NCBI GenBank assembly: GCA_963675135.1
Contig: OY776131.1
Location: 34,991,381-35,055,380, forward strand
DNA length: 64,000 nt
Origin: Galeopsis tetrahit
Lineage: Eukaryota > Streptophyta > Magnoliopsida > Lamiales > Lamiaceae
Reading direction: 5' to 3'
Shown here: positions 32,133-44,500 of the stretch, piece by piece
How the letters are laid out: each line of letters begins with the position of its first letter
How positions within the stretch are numbered: position 1 is the first letter of the stretch
Translations under genes and position numbers: made by a program
The notes under the pieces: generated by a model
The model's input: the letters and a program-made list of their open reading frames with translations, nothing else
The model's database searches: none
Told to the model about the DNA's origin: nothing

Positions 32133-33275
32133 ATGACATCGAATAGTCGCCAACTATTGTCACCAATAATTGTTAAAATCGTCACCAATTATTATAGCGA
32201 TGAAGAAAATTTGTTACTAAATATTTCAAATAATTAATGCCGAAAATATTATCGTCATGAAAATATATATTTTATGACATTGAATATCGTTATCAATTAT
32301 TATTAAAATCGTAACTAATTATTTTCGGGACGAAAAAAGTTTGTCACTAAATATTTTAAATAATTATGACAAAAAATACTATTGTCATGAATATATATAT
32401 ATATATATATATGACGTTGAATATCGTCATCAATTATTATTAGAATCGTCACTATTTATTTTGGTGACGAAATAATTTTATCATTAAATATTTCGAATAA
32501 TTAATGATGAAAAATAATATTGTCATGAAAATATTTTTTTTGCATGACGTCGAATGTCGTCATCAATTATTATGAAAATCGTCACCAATTATTAGTGTGA
32601 CGAAAATATTTTGTCACTAAATATCTCAAATAATTAATGACGAAAAATAATATTGTCATAAAAATATATTTTTCATGACGTCAAATATTGTCATCAATTA
32701 TTATTAAAATAGTCACCAATTATTTTTTTGACGAAAACATTTTGTCACTAAATATTTCGAATAATTAATGATGAAAAATAATATCGTCATGAAAATATAT
32801 TTTTCATGACGTCAAATATCGTCATCTATTACAATTAAAATCGTCACCAATCATTATTGTGACAAAAATATTCTGTCTCCAAATATTTCGAATAATTAAT
32901 GACGAAAAATAGTTTCGTCGTGAAAATATACATTTTATGACGTTGAAATATCGTCATCTATTACAATTAAAATCGTCACCAATTATTATTGTGGCGATAT
33001 TTAAGCATTGTCAAGAAAAACTATTTTCCATGACGTCGAATTTCGTCACCATTTATTATTAAAATCGTCACATAGTAGCATCGTGACATACTTATCACCA
33101 TTGTCACGAAATATACAAATCCGTGACGAAAAAATTTGTAATTGGTGACGAATTTAAATTTCGTCACAATTTCTAGCACTTTATTGACGAAAAAAAAAAC
33201 TCGTCGCATTTAAGTAATTAATTATGACGATTTTTGTGTCGTCGCAAAAAAAATCGTCACGAAATGTGTGATTTC
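32133..33275. repeat. Right subterminal repeats of CACTA, about 131-bp tandem units
   Basis: The marker word ATGACGTCGAATATCGTCA or a close variant recurs at about 32133, 32274, 32411, 32544, 32675, 32806, 32937 and 33030. Spacing is mostly 131-141 bp. Each unit carries several CGTCAC/GTGACGA words in both orientations. It is the counterpart of the left array but far more regular. Confidence 0.85.
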
Positions 33276-33283
33276 CTGTAGTG

Positions 33284-33605
33284 GCGGAAGAATAAGAAAA
33301 TTGCACTTATGATACTTAAATATAAACGTGGTTGTTTTTGTATGTATTTTATTTTGAAGTCTCGATATTTTTTTTTACGTATTTTAATTACAAGTTGATC
33401 TCAAAATGATTATATTTTATATGTTTGATACTATTATAGGTAAAAAATAATCAATTTTGTATTGCTTTAGTATTTTTTTGAAATATGTTTGCAATTAATC
33501 AATGTAGTAGTAATATATAATTTTTTTTTTAAAATCATGCCTTAAAACATTTAAGGGGTTGATGAATAAAATATGATTGATTTTTTTTTTTTTGTTATTT
33601 TACAT
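33284..33605. other. AT-rich flank of the CACTA element
   Basis: Host sequence continuing from the GCG target duplication. No feature is seen. Confidence 0.5.
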
Positions 33606-34946
33606 GGGTTTTTCTACGGTCAGGTTGCCTTCGCCATTCCTGATAACAGGAAACTCTTTAAATATCATTGGATCGTTGTCCAACGTTCATAATTGTTTTT
33701 AGGGTTAATTGCAAATAAAATCACCACATTTCCTTGGATTGCAATTTAATCTAAACTTTTGAATAATTGCAAATAAAATCACCACCTTTAAAAGTTGTTG
33801 CAATTTAAACTTTTTGATAGCCTAATTTGTGCCCAAATCTAATGTGGCTAGCTGGTGTGACACTTCCTTAATAAAACAACATTGTTTTTTATTTCGATCT
33901 AATCTCGAAACGTTAAATTTGGGCACAAATAAGATTGTCTATAAGTCTAAATTGCAACAATATTTAAAGGTGGTGATTTTATTTGCAATTATTCAAAAGT
34001 TTAGATTAAATTACAATTAAGTGAAAGGTGGTGATTTAATTTGCAATTAACCCTTGTTTTTATATATTTGCATTTCGCATTAGTGCGTTTGCACTATGCT
34101 ATTGACAATTGCACTATGACCTCATATTAATAAATTAAGTTATTAATTATAAAATAACAAAATTACCCTTTTAATTTAAAATAGTGTAAAATATTTAATT
34201 AGAAATTACATATATATATATATACTCATTAACATTTTTTTAAAATCAATAACACTTTTAAACACAATTAAAATTATGAATAAAAAATCGCTAACATCCC
34301 TAATCAATATTTCTAGGGAATGAATTATGTTTTTCCTCAGTTTCGTGAGTTTGAGGCGGCGGCGGCGTAGGTTGTAGTTGGGACGACGAATGTTTTTTTT
34401 TTTAAATCTCAGTTGAGAAAATTTTGTCGTCGAAGAAAAGCCCATCTGATCTGCAGAGGATGGTTGTCGATCGATTTTTTTGCGGAAAACGCAGATGTCA
34501 AGTCGTTGATGCACATTTACTTTGTTTACTGGTACACCGCCATGGATGTTGATGCACTATGCAGAAGATGATCTCAATTTTGGTGAATGCATTTTGGCTT
34601 AAAAAAATGATGAAGAAGGAATCACATAAATTCAATGAAAAAAAGACAAGATTTCAATGGTTTGTTATAAAGTGGAGTAATTAATTAATTAACTATGGAG
34701 ACGCTTAAATAATTAAGAGATATTTAATTAATAGTTTTAGTTAATTTATTTTAATATAATTACTTAGTATTTTTAAAAAATTATTAAGGACATATTGGTA
34801 ATTTCATATTATTATTAAAAATATTAATTATTTTACCTCATTGCGAAACTAGATCGCACCATGACGATGTTATGTGAGGTGTCAAATTTTAATTGGATCC
34901 CTAAGGTTAGGCAGGGCGAACACCCTTTCTAACCGTAAAAAAACTC
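33606..34946. mobile_element. Probable degenerate Mutator-like element
   Basis: The ends GGGTTTTTCTACGGTC and (read inward from 34946) GAGTTTTTTTACGGTTAG are inverted. The flanks are a 9-bp repeat with two mismatches (ATTTTACAT at 33597-33605, ATTTTACGG at 34947-34955). No transposase. A foldback MITE is nested inside. The small minus-strand frame at 34206-34514 is unrecognised. Confidence 0.5.
33702..34053. mobile_element. Foldback MITE with about 107-bp inverted repeats
   Basis: Both arms start GGGTTAATTGCAAAT and share about 107 bp with few differences (33702-33808 against 34053-33950). A perfect 9-bp duplication TTGTTTTTA (33693-33701 and 34054-34062) indicates Mutator-like mobilisation. 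The unpaired centre is about 140 bp. Confidence 0.85.
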
Positions 34947-35479
34947 ATTTTACGGGTTTTTTATTAGATTATTATATATTAAATAAATAATTTGAAAATT
35001 ACGGCCAAATTGAAAACTTTTTTTTTTTTTATTGTAAAAAGCCGTGGGGCGCCGCGTTTCTAGATAAAAACGCTGAGCCCCCACGCATTTTTGTTCAAAT
35101 TATTTATGACAAAAACTTTTTCCTTTTTAAATTTTAATTTCTACGCAAAACGCGTTGGGGCCATACGTTTTGGGTCTAATTGCAATTGTTTGAGGGAGTT
35201 GGGGGCTGAAAATAATATTAAATAGGGAAACGTTCAGCCCCCACGCGTTTCCCTTTTTTTATTTTTTTATTTACTGCATTATTTGTTAATTTGTTAAATA
35301 AAAAAAATATTAAAGAAGAAATGCTTTGGGGCACGCCGTTTTCTTTATAATCACTATCATATATATATATATCAATCCATCCATACCCATATATAATATG
35401 CCATCCATACCCATATATAATATATATGCATGTCTCCATACAGGCATACACATATTCATGTCAATATATACTATATGTA

Positions 35480-35524
<45 letters not shown>

Positions 35525-35968
35525 TTGACTACAATTGCGTAATGAAATATGATAAAATAAATAAATATAATTAATATAATAAAATCTATAAAAAAATCAA
35601 AAGATTGCAATAAATAAATATAATTGATTAGAGATTGGAATTTTAAATTATCATATCAATTATATTTATTTATTTTATTAACATAAAGATTAATAAATCA
35701 AAACATTTGAAATTACAATTAAAACTTCTCATATCCATTTTGAATTAGTCGAATAAAAAGATTGTAATTTGAAGATATCTGTTGTTTACTTTTAATTTAT
35801 TAGTATATATATTTTTCATTTTAACTTTTAATTATTTTAATTTTTTACTTTTAAATCTAAGTTTTGTGAATTTCAATAATATATAAAATATCATATTTGA
35901 TGAAGTAACATACATCAAATATTTGGTTTGATAAATAAATTTAAAATTCAACATGATAATCGATAAAT
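34947..35968. other. AT-rich spacer with GC islands and a TA microsatellite
   Basis: Short GC-rich words resembling CAGCCCCCACGCGTTT and its complement recur at about 35040-35340 in an AT-rich setting, some as inverted pairs. A CATACCCATATATAATAT duplication follows (about 35382-35422). (TA)n occupies 35481-35522. No gene is seen; the right end is the 3' flank of the PMD gene. Confidence 0.5.
35481..35522. repeat. (TA)n microsatellite
   Basis: About 21 uninterrupted TA units. Confidence 0.95.
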
Positions 35969-36595
35969 TTAGAGCATAAGACCTCCCGTCCCGCAACCCG
36001 TAGGTCTTCTTTTTCTTTGTGGTCGTCTATTCCTATTTTGTGGTGGTCTAGCAACCTCTTCTTCTTCTTATTCTTCTTCCTCCTGTTGATCTCTGTAGAA
36101 CATACTATTGTTGTATTGAAAAGGAATAGGTGTTGTACTTATGTTCGGATGTTGAGTTGAACTTCCCCCAACAACCTCAAAGTTTCCAAATAAAGAAGAA
36201 TTAAACATTTCTGAAGTATCAAATGGTTGTGAAGTGTAGGCTGCAGGAGTATATAATTCGGGTGTCATCATTGCGGGCCTATACACCGCATCTTCATCTA
36301 CTTGAGGAGGTTGTTGATGAGAGTTTGATGCGTAGTTAGGATTTGGAGGCATTTGACGTGAACGATGATGACCCCTCCTATATGCTTGGTTCAAAGTCAT
36401 TTGGGACTCATACATCTGTTCGTGCACAGGTTGCGTGTACGAAGCATGCGGTTGATCAGCATATCGAGTATGATATGTTTGCTTCACATTTTCCCAAATA
36501 TGTAGGCCATCCTGTATATGTTGAGTGATCGTGCCTACATCTTCGCCATTCAAGTAATTTTGGAGGTTTTGAAATACTGGTTCCAAATTTTCAAC
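35969..36595 (-). pseudogene. Last exon of a plant mobile domain (PMD, MAIN-like) gene
   Basis: The exon starts at 36595 right after an ACAG acceptor, with residues VENLEPVFQNLQNYLNG. It encodes a Gln/Pro/Tyr-rich low-complexity region and reaches an acidic EEEE run with a TAA at 36068-36070. In the same frame beyond the stop, a basic Arg/Pro-rich tail ends PTGCGTGGLML with a second stop at 35969-35971. That GCGTG tail resembles C-termini of PMD proteins, so the TAA looks like a premature stop. The upstream exon is at 63463-63907; its end and this start are both phase 0. Confidence 0.7.
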
Positions 36596-36599
36596 CTGT
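36595..36599. other. Target duplication CCTGT, left copy (Athila B)
   Basis: It matches 63381-63385 exactly. On the minus strand it reads ACAGG, that is the exon's AG acceptor plus the first exon base. Confidence 0.9.
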
Positions 36600-37112
36600 T
36601 GACACGTGTTTTTACCAACACGTTCCCCTCAAGTATAAGAGGTTCGTGTGTAATAAAAGCAATGCCCGGTTAAATTATCGATCCGTGGGACTAGATTGTG
36701 AAAGTAGCCTTAGTGTGTATGTTGTTCTTTGAATATAATGAGAAATCATGTTTTGTGCAAGAAAATGTAAATGAAACGATCAAATAACAATCAATGTTGA
36801 GCAAATAACTAAGATATGATGGTAAAAATCAAGTGAGAGGGGTAGTGTTCGGGTGTTGGTCCTTGTGTGGAATCGATATTAAAATTCGAAGTTTATGTGT
36901 CATTCATTGGATGGAATTTGGTAGAAGCGATCACTAAGGCATATATCGAGCAAGCACCTAGGATCGAGAGGATGAATAGAAGGTTTCTTACTCGGGTAAT
37001 CACACGACTAGGGGGTTCGACTCTACCTAAATTATACTAAACTAATCCCTAGATATGCTTTTCCACTTGAATACTAACAACCAAGCTCCTATGGCCTTCT
37101 CATTAATCACTT
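36600..37112 (-). repeat. 3' LTR of Athila B, part 1
   Basis: Matches 61591-62103 of the 5' LTR. It ends at the copia target duplication CACTT (37108-37112). The rest is 52756-54032. Confidence 0.92.
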
Positions 37113-38928
37113 TGTTGGGAATAAAATGATACATGTTTTGATTAAATACCAAAACCCCCTGAGACATGCCTAAGTCAAATTGATAGTGTTCTAAAAATGT
37201 TAGAACACATAGCATAAGGCTAGATGAGAAGCTGAAATGTTAGGCAGCTCTTAAACAATTAGATGCACAATTTGAGGGGGAACCTATGCTTTGAAGATGA
37301 CCAAGATCAAGTCCCCTCAAAGCTCAAATTCTGGAACTATCACTTATGATCAAGGACACTCTATGAAACATCAAATGCTCTGATCAGGAGAGTTGTCCAG
37401 AGAAGATGTCCTTATGCAAAAACAAGTTTGTAAAGCTCAAAAGGACAAGTCCAATAAGATGCTCTGATCAGGAGAGTTGTCCAGAGAAGCCAAATCTATG
37501 TGATAAGTGCTCTGATGCTAAAAGACCAAATATGCTGATCAGAAGAGTTGTCCAGAAAAGTTATCTCAGCATGAGTGAATCAGAACAGATGCTCTAAAGG
37601 TTGAAGGTCAACTATGCTGAAGATTTAGAGACAACCATATCCTAAAGAAATGCAATGCAACATGCTAAGATCACTGTGAAGTGAAATAAAGGGAAAGAGC
37701 CAAGTCATCTGAAGAAGAGCAAGCCAACCTTGCTGATAAGCAAGTCTGCTGATAGTGATAAGAAGAGTTGTCCACTTGATAAGGAATGTTGTCCTATCAT
37801 TGGATCAACCTTCAGAAGCCATGTCCAAGTCCTAACAAGAAGTCAAACATTGGGAAAAGTGCTGGAGAATGAAGACAAAGTCTTACAAGCCGTTTATTAC
37901 CCAAATGAGGACATGTCACTATCAAGAATCTGTCTTCCAGTTTGAAGAACTAAAAGAAGACATTTATGGACATTGGAGGCTGCCTCTCCAACGGGCAAAT
38001 CCTTCATTTGTCTATAAATACAGAAGTGTGAAGACCATTTGAAAGCATCCAACTAGAACCTCAACAAAGCACATCCAACCTTAAGTTCTTACAAGCTAGA
38101 GTGCTTTCAAAGCTTTCAAAGACTATCTTAGTCTTCAAACACTTCATCTAAGCTGTACTACATTGTATATCCATACACAAGCTTAGAGAGATATCCTATC
38201 CTTATACACTGATCTTCATTGTAAAGGATATCTCATTAGTTGGAACCTTACTTCAATCCTTACCCCTTTCAAGTGAGAAAGTGAGAAGGTTGTTGTAGTA
38301 GAAGTGGTAGGAGCTGACTGTTGAGAGAAGAACAGTTCAGTTCTGAGTTGAGAAGAGGGTACTAGGACTCTAGACATCCTAGGGATCAATTCACCAAGGA
38401 GTGGTGTTCTTGATCAAGTGCACCTTGGCACTATAAAACAAGCTAATTCCAAGAGAGAAGGAATTATCCTGTTAAATCAGGGAAAGTGGATGTAGGAGCT
38501 TGAGTCTCTGAACCACTATAAATCTCCTGTGTTGATTTACCTTACAAGTACTTACATTCATTCAACACTGCACACAAAACTGATCTTTCAAAGATATCTA
38601 TTCAAAGACTGTGCAAAACTGATTTGGACAAGTTCCCTGAAGCTTAACTGGACTGTTTTGGATTGACAAAGTGATTTCAGAATCTTAAGGAGTCTAAACT
38701 TAAAGGGCCAACCACTATTCCGCACATATAACTCCTTTAGATAGTTATTCAACTAAGTACTCAATAGTACTTAGTAGATTGATTATCTTAGAAGAGTTAA
38801 TTATCTTCAGCAGAGTTGTCCAAGACAACCTTGCTGAGCTCTGGTTTGATCAAAGTTGAAAAGAATTGCATACAAGTGTATTCCCCCCCCCCCCATACAC
38901 TTGTTATATACTCCTTTCAGGACCAACA
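37113..38928 (+). repeat. 5' LTR of copia element
   Basis: This 1,816-bp LTR has a TATA box CTATAAATA (38012-38020), a poly-C run of 11 near the 3' end, and several copies of the AGAGTTGTCCAGA word. The small frames within it also occur in the other LTR and are not genes. Confidence 0.93.
38012..38020 (+). promoter_or_regulatory. TATA box of copia LTR
   Basis: CTATAAATA lies in a region with the compositional change typical of U3/R. The matching box is in the 3' LTR near 51832. Confidence 0.6.
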
Positions 38929-38930
38929 AG

Positions 38931-38942
38931 TGGTATCAGAGC
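38931..38942 (+). promoter_or_regulatory. Primer-binding site of copia element
   Basis: TGGTATCAGAGC, complementary to the initiator methionine tRNA 3' end, starts two bases after the LTR. Confidence 0.9.
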
Positions 38943-39069
38943 AGGGGTTCAAAGACCACTGCTTCTGAAAATCCATCTTGATTTTCAAAACTCACATATT
39001 TGGTGTGGTCACTGAACTGATCTCTATCTGAAATCCATCACTTATTGACTGACTGATTATTATTGAAAT

Positions 39070-41537
39070 ATGGCCAACAACAATGCTGTTCCTCCACCTG
39101 CTGTTCAAGGATTGGACAATATGGCCACAAATCCAGTCAACCACATTTCTCATCACAAACTGCCCATGTTTTCCATAGACAATTATGATTTCTGGAAAAT
39201 TAGAATGAGGGCTCATCTTGCATCTCTTCATACTGATATGCTTAGAGTAATCACAAGAGGACCTTTTGTGTTTACTCAAACTAACCCCAGATTGACAGAT
39301 GAGCAAAGAGCAGATATAAGGGAATTGATTCCCAAAGATGAGGATGACTTCACTGCTGATGAAAAGAGGAAAGATAATTTGAATTATCTTGCCATGAACA
39401 CCCTCTATCAAACAATTCCAGATGCAGTTATGGGTAGAGTCTACCACTGCACCACAGCCAAAGAAATTTGGGATACCCTTGCTGAAATGTGTGAGGGCAC
39501 TAAAAAGATCAAGGAGAACAAGCTCCAAGTTGCTGTGCAGAAGTTTGAACAATTTTCAATGGAGTCTGATGAGACCATTGACAAATTTGCTGGTAGATTC
39601 ACTGATGTGATGAATGAGATTAACTCATTGGGCAAGGTCTACACCAAGAGAGAGGTTGGATTGAAAATCCTGAGAAGTCTCACTCAAAAGTGGGATGTCT
39701 ATGCTGTAATGATGCAGAATACCAAAGATCTCTCCACCATGCCCATGCAACAAATATTCTCAGAACTCAAAGCCTATGAGTTTGACCTCAATAGAAGAAA
39801 ACCTGTTGAGGAATCTTCAAATCCTACTAAGGGAGTGGCATTCAAAGCCAAAGTTGCTGAACCTGAAATGCAACCCACTCCCAGATCATCAAAGACAGTC
39901 TCTAAGACTGAAATGAAGGAAGAACTAGCCTTGATGGCTAGAAGGTTTGACAAGCTCAACACAAGGTTTGGTAGATACAAGAAATTCTACCAAGACAACA
40001 AATTCAGGAGAAGATACAACTCCCCTGAAGATCAGGCTGAGGACAAAAAGCCTGAAGAGAAAAGATCAGAGGACAAGTTCTCTGATAGGAGAAGATCCAG
40101 TAGAGCTGATCCTTCTTCATCTAAGAGAAGAATCCAAGAAGGATGATGATGAAGACCTGTGCTATAATTGCAAAAAGAAAGGGCACTTTCAGTATGACTG
40201 CCCTGAATTGAGCTCTAAAGAAAGAAGAGAAAGGCAAGCTAAAAGAGACAGAAAGTTCACCAATAGAAAGGCCATGATGGCTGGTGAAGAATCTGATAGT
40301 GCTGAGAGCTTCAACTCTTCTGATGGACTATTCTCCAACAGTGAAGATGATGATGATGTTTGCAACATGGCTCTTGAGGATGATGAGGTATCCTCTACTT
40401 CTAGTTCACCATCATTCATCTCATAGAACAATAGTGAGGTCAACTTGAAGCTTTCCCTTGGAAAGTTGATGGAAGACTTCACTTTGTTACAAGAATTTCA
40501 TGATAACTGTGTGAGAGAAAATGAAAGATTGGCCATTGAACTTGCCAAAAACTCTGAGGTAGTTGTTGATGTCAAGTCTACTGAGTTGTATCAACAAGTC
40601 TTGAGAGAGCTTGAGGAAGCAAATCTCAGGATAGTTGACCAACAAAAGGAGATTGATGATCAACTTCTCTCTCAGAAGAGAAAAGATTTTGAACTTAAAA
40701 TTCTCAATGCCAAATTTGAAAACCTCTCACATGAATATGATATTCTTAAATCAAGTGAAGAGAGCCTAAAATTAAAGATGTCTGCTCTGAAGAAATCCTC
40801 TAGAGCAATAGAGGAAATTCAGAGTTATCAAAGACCTATGGCTCAAAGAAGTGGATTAGGTTTTTGATCCATTTGAATCTTCACCTTGTCTTAGTGTTGC
40901 CTCTACAAGTAACACTAAGAAAATCTTTGTTAAATCAGTGGCACAACAAGCTGAAAATGAAATAATTCAGCCACTGAACAAAGGAAAGGGCAAATTGAAT
41001 GAAATGCCTACTCAAATGCTTCAGGAGACTAGACTCAAACCCTTGGAAAAGGTCAAGGCTCCTGAACACAAGAGGAATGTTGGTCAGCAGAGTAGACCCA
41101 ATGGAAGGGCAACTCTCCTGAACAATGTTCAGAGGAGTTATCCAAGGTATAATCAGCCTAGGCCAACTCATCTGAGAAAGCCTCAGCTGAATAGACCTAA
41201 GGACAACTATCCTCAAAGGCAGAATAAAATGAGACAACCAAAACCCTTCATGCCAAAGGGTAATGGTCATAAAAAGGCCTTTCCTCAAAGATTTCATCAA
41301 GTTGCACAAAGAACTCATAAGTTTAGGAGAATTGACAACTCCCCTGAAACTTACAGAGTTAACACATTCACACATACTTTCCCAAAGGCATTTAAGGGAA
41401 AGACAGTGTATGTTGATGCACAAGGAAATCAACTTAGCCACCTTGAATCAATCAGGGTTATTAGGCAAGTTTGGGTTCCCAAAGGTACAGCTAACCTCTC
41501 AGGACCCAAAACTCAAAGGGTACCTAAACCTATCTAA
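39070..41537 (+). pseudogene. Copia gag (nucleocapsid and coiled-coil parts), broken
   Basis: It starts MANNNAVPPPAVQG. A copia-type gag domain (about 39150-39800) contains FSIDNYDFWKIRMRAHL and AKEIWDTLAEMCEGTKKI. A frame change near 40120-40150 precedes the zinc knuckle CYNCKKKGHFQYDC. An in-frame TAG lies at 40424-40426. A coiled coil follows (about 40500-40850), with a second frame change at a T run near 40860 and a basic, Pro/Gln-rich tail to the TAA at 41535. These interruptions make an intact Gag impossible as read, unless some are sequencing errors. Confidence 0.8.
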
Positions 41538-44500
41538 ATGTAGGTACCAGTGGGCCACAAGAAGAGGAGCATGAACAAAAAGACAGCATGGTACCTTGAC
41601 AGTGGATGCTCAAGGCACATGACTGGAAATAAGGAACTCCTCACTGACTTCATTGAAAAAGAAGGCCCAAATGTCACCTTTGGAGACAGCTCACAAGCAA
41701 CAACAAAAGGTTATGGTACTTTGATGATTGGTAACATCAAAGTAACCAATGTATCTTATGTAGCTGGTCTCAAATATAATCTCCTAAGTATCAGTCAATT
41801 CTGTGATAAAGATTTTAATGTTGAGTTCTCAAGTGGAAAATGTCTAATCAAAGATAAGACTCAACAAATTCTATTGACTGGAACTAGGAAAGGAAATGTG
41901 TATTTTGCAGACTGGGACAAGTCTACTGATGCTGCATGTTTTATTGCTAAAAGTTCTAGTGAACAAAGTTGGTTATGGCACAAGAGGCTAAACCACCTGA
42001 ACTTCAAATCTATGAATAAACTTGCTAGAAATGCATTAGTTAAAGGACTGCCTAATGAGGTTTTCATTAAAGAACATGTGTGTAAGCCATGTCAAGAAGG
42101 AAAACAGATTAAAGACTCATTCAAAGGTAAACCAGTCATCTCCACTGAAAGGGTACTTGAACTTCTACATATGGATTTGTTTGGACCAATTACCCCTTCA
42201 AGCATAAATGGTAGAAAATACACATTGGTGGTAGTAGATGACTTCTCTAGGTTCACATGGGTAGTATTTCTCCTTAATAAGAAGGAAACTCAAGTCAAAC
42301 TGCCTGAACTTCTTAAGAGATTGTCAAATGAGAAAAGCCTTAACATTATCAAGATAAGATCTGATAAAGGCACAGAGTTCATTAACTCATACATCAATGA
42401 GTATTGTACATCTAATGGAATAGCTCATGAAACCTCAGCAGCTAGAACTCCCCAACAGAATGGAGTTGCAGAAAGAAGAAATAGAACTTTAAAAGAAGCT
42501 GCTAGAACTCTAATTGCTGATTCAAAATTACCTAAGAGGTTTTGGGCTGAAGCTATAAACACTGCATGCCATACTCAAAATAGATGTTTGATTATTAAGG
42601 GGCAAGGCAAAACCCCCTATGAACTCTGGAAAGGAAGAATGCCTAAAGTGTCATATTTTCATATATTTGGTTGTAAATGTTTCATTCACAATAATGGGAA
42701 ATAACAATTGAAAGCTTTTGACAGCAAAGCCGATGAGGGAGTACTCCTTGGATACTCTCAAATCAGTAGAGCTTTCAGAGTCTACAACAAGAAAACCCTT
42801 ATTGTGGAAGAAACCCCTCATGTTGTGTTTGATGAATCTATATTTGAGATCAGGAATGATCACTTGGAACCTGAAGAAATCACACAGAGGACAACCAGAT
42901 TAAGCCTAAAAGACAAAGACACTGAATTCATAGATGTTGTTCAAGCAAATTTACCTGAAAAGCTCACATTGGACAACAACCCTGAAGGCAACCTTCCTGA
43001 GACAAACCTCACTGATGGAAATGGTGAACTGAATGATCCAATCCCAGTTCACATCCAGGTAACAACTACCAATGAAGAAGCAGTTCCTGCTGAGGTAGTT
43101 AATGGGTCAAATAATCAAGGGGGAACTCAAAATGTTGAAAATGCCAATGTCCCTGACATTGAGGACAACACCCCTGATTATGATTCTGAATTAGATCCTA
43201 CATTAAATTATCCTGAATTCTATGATCAAAATGACTCACCTTCAGTAGAGGACAACTCTACTGAAGAGATCAGAAAAAGGACTTGGTTATCTGGCCATCC
43301 TGCTGATCTAATACTTGGTGATCCAAGTATTGGAGTCAAAACTAGAAGATTTCATGGTGAAAGTGCTCTATTCTGTTGTTTCTTATCAGAACAAGAACCA
43401 AGTGACATTGAGGAAGCTCTTCAAGGTGCAAATTGGATCACAGCCATGCAGGAAGAACTCAACCAATTCACCAGAAATGAAGTATGGGAGCTGGTTGATA
43501 GACCTTCACATCAAGATGTTATTGGAACCAAGTGGGTATTCAAGAACAAAAAGAATGAGAATGATGTGATTGTCAGAAACAAAGCAAGACTAGTGGCAAA
43601 AGGCTACTGCCAACATGAAGGCATTGACTATGATGAGACATTTGCACCTGTGGCAAGGCTGGAAGCAATAAGACTCTTCCTAGCCTATGCAGCCCACAAG
43701 AGGTTCAAAGTGTACCAAATGGATGTCAAGAGTGCCTTTCTAAATGGAGTGTTGAAAGAAGAAGTTTATGTGGAGCAACCACCAGGTTTTAAAGTTGGAA
43801 ACCAAGTTTACAGACTGAAGAAAGCTCTATATGGACTCAAGCAAGCCCCTAGGGCTTGGTATGACACACTGTCATAATTCCTCTTAGATCATGGATTCAC
43901 CAAGGGAACTGTGGACAGAACTCTCTTCAGAATCTCTGAAGGAGAGGACATCTTGCTTGTCCAAATTTATGTAGATGACATAATTTTTGGATCCCCTAAT
44001 GAGAAGCTGTGTGAGAAATTCTCCAAGCTCATGCAAAGCAAGTTTGAGATGTCCATGATGGGGTTGATGAACTTCTTTTTAGGTCTACAAGTCAAGCAAA
44101 CAAAAGAAGGAATCTTCATCAACCAAGCTAAGTACACCAGAGAAATGATCAAGAAATATGGGTGTACATCAAGCAAGCCAGTAAGGATTCCAATGAATGC
44201 TAATTGGAAGATGGATCCTGATGAAAGTGGTGTTCCAACCAACTCCACTGAGTATAGAGGAATCATTGGATCACTCCTCTATCTCACTGCCAGCAGACCT
44301 GACATCACCTTTGCAGTAGGTGTTTGTGCAAGGTTTCAAGCAAATCCTAAGAAAAGCCACCTTGAGGCTGCAAAGAGGATCTTGAGGTATCTTAAAGGCA
44401 CTGAGAATCTAGGCCTTTGGTACCCTGCTGATGACAACATTGAGCTAACTGGCTACTCAGATGCTGATTATGGAGGATGTAGGATTGACAGAAAGTCCAC

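Larger units (their letters stand above)
18459..33283 (-). mobile_element. CACTA (En/Spm) transposon, 14.8 kb, nested and gene-carrying
   Basis: Both ends read CACTACAGGAAAT inward (perfect 13-bp terminal inverted repeat). They are flanked by a perfect 3-bp duplication GCG (18456-18458 and 33284-33286), as expected for CACTA elements. About 1 kb inside each end is packed with CGTCAC/GTGACGA subterminal words. The only transposase-like coding remnant is a terminal exon near the left end on the minus strand. No TnpD (Transposase_21) could be found, so it is non-autonomous. The interior holds fragments of host genes and several later insertions. Length includes those insertions. Confidence 0.88.

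Noticed and set aside
34206..34514. 102-codon minus-strand ORF
   Set aside because: Basic, low-complexity translation in a degenerate transposon; no support.
35326..35574. ORF with long Tyr/Ile repeats
   Set aside because: Translation of the TA microsatellite.
37406..37945. Two small ORFs in the copia LTR, repeated at 51227-51766
   Set aside because: They exist only because the LTR is duplicated; no recognisable protein, and the LTR is non-coding.
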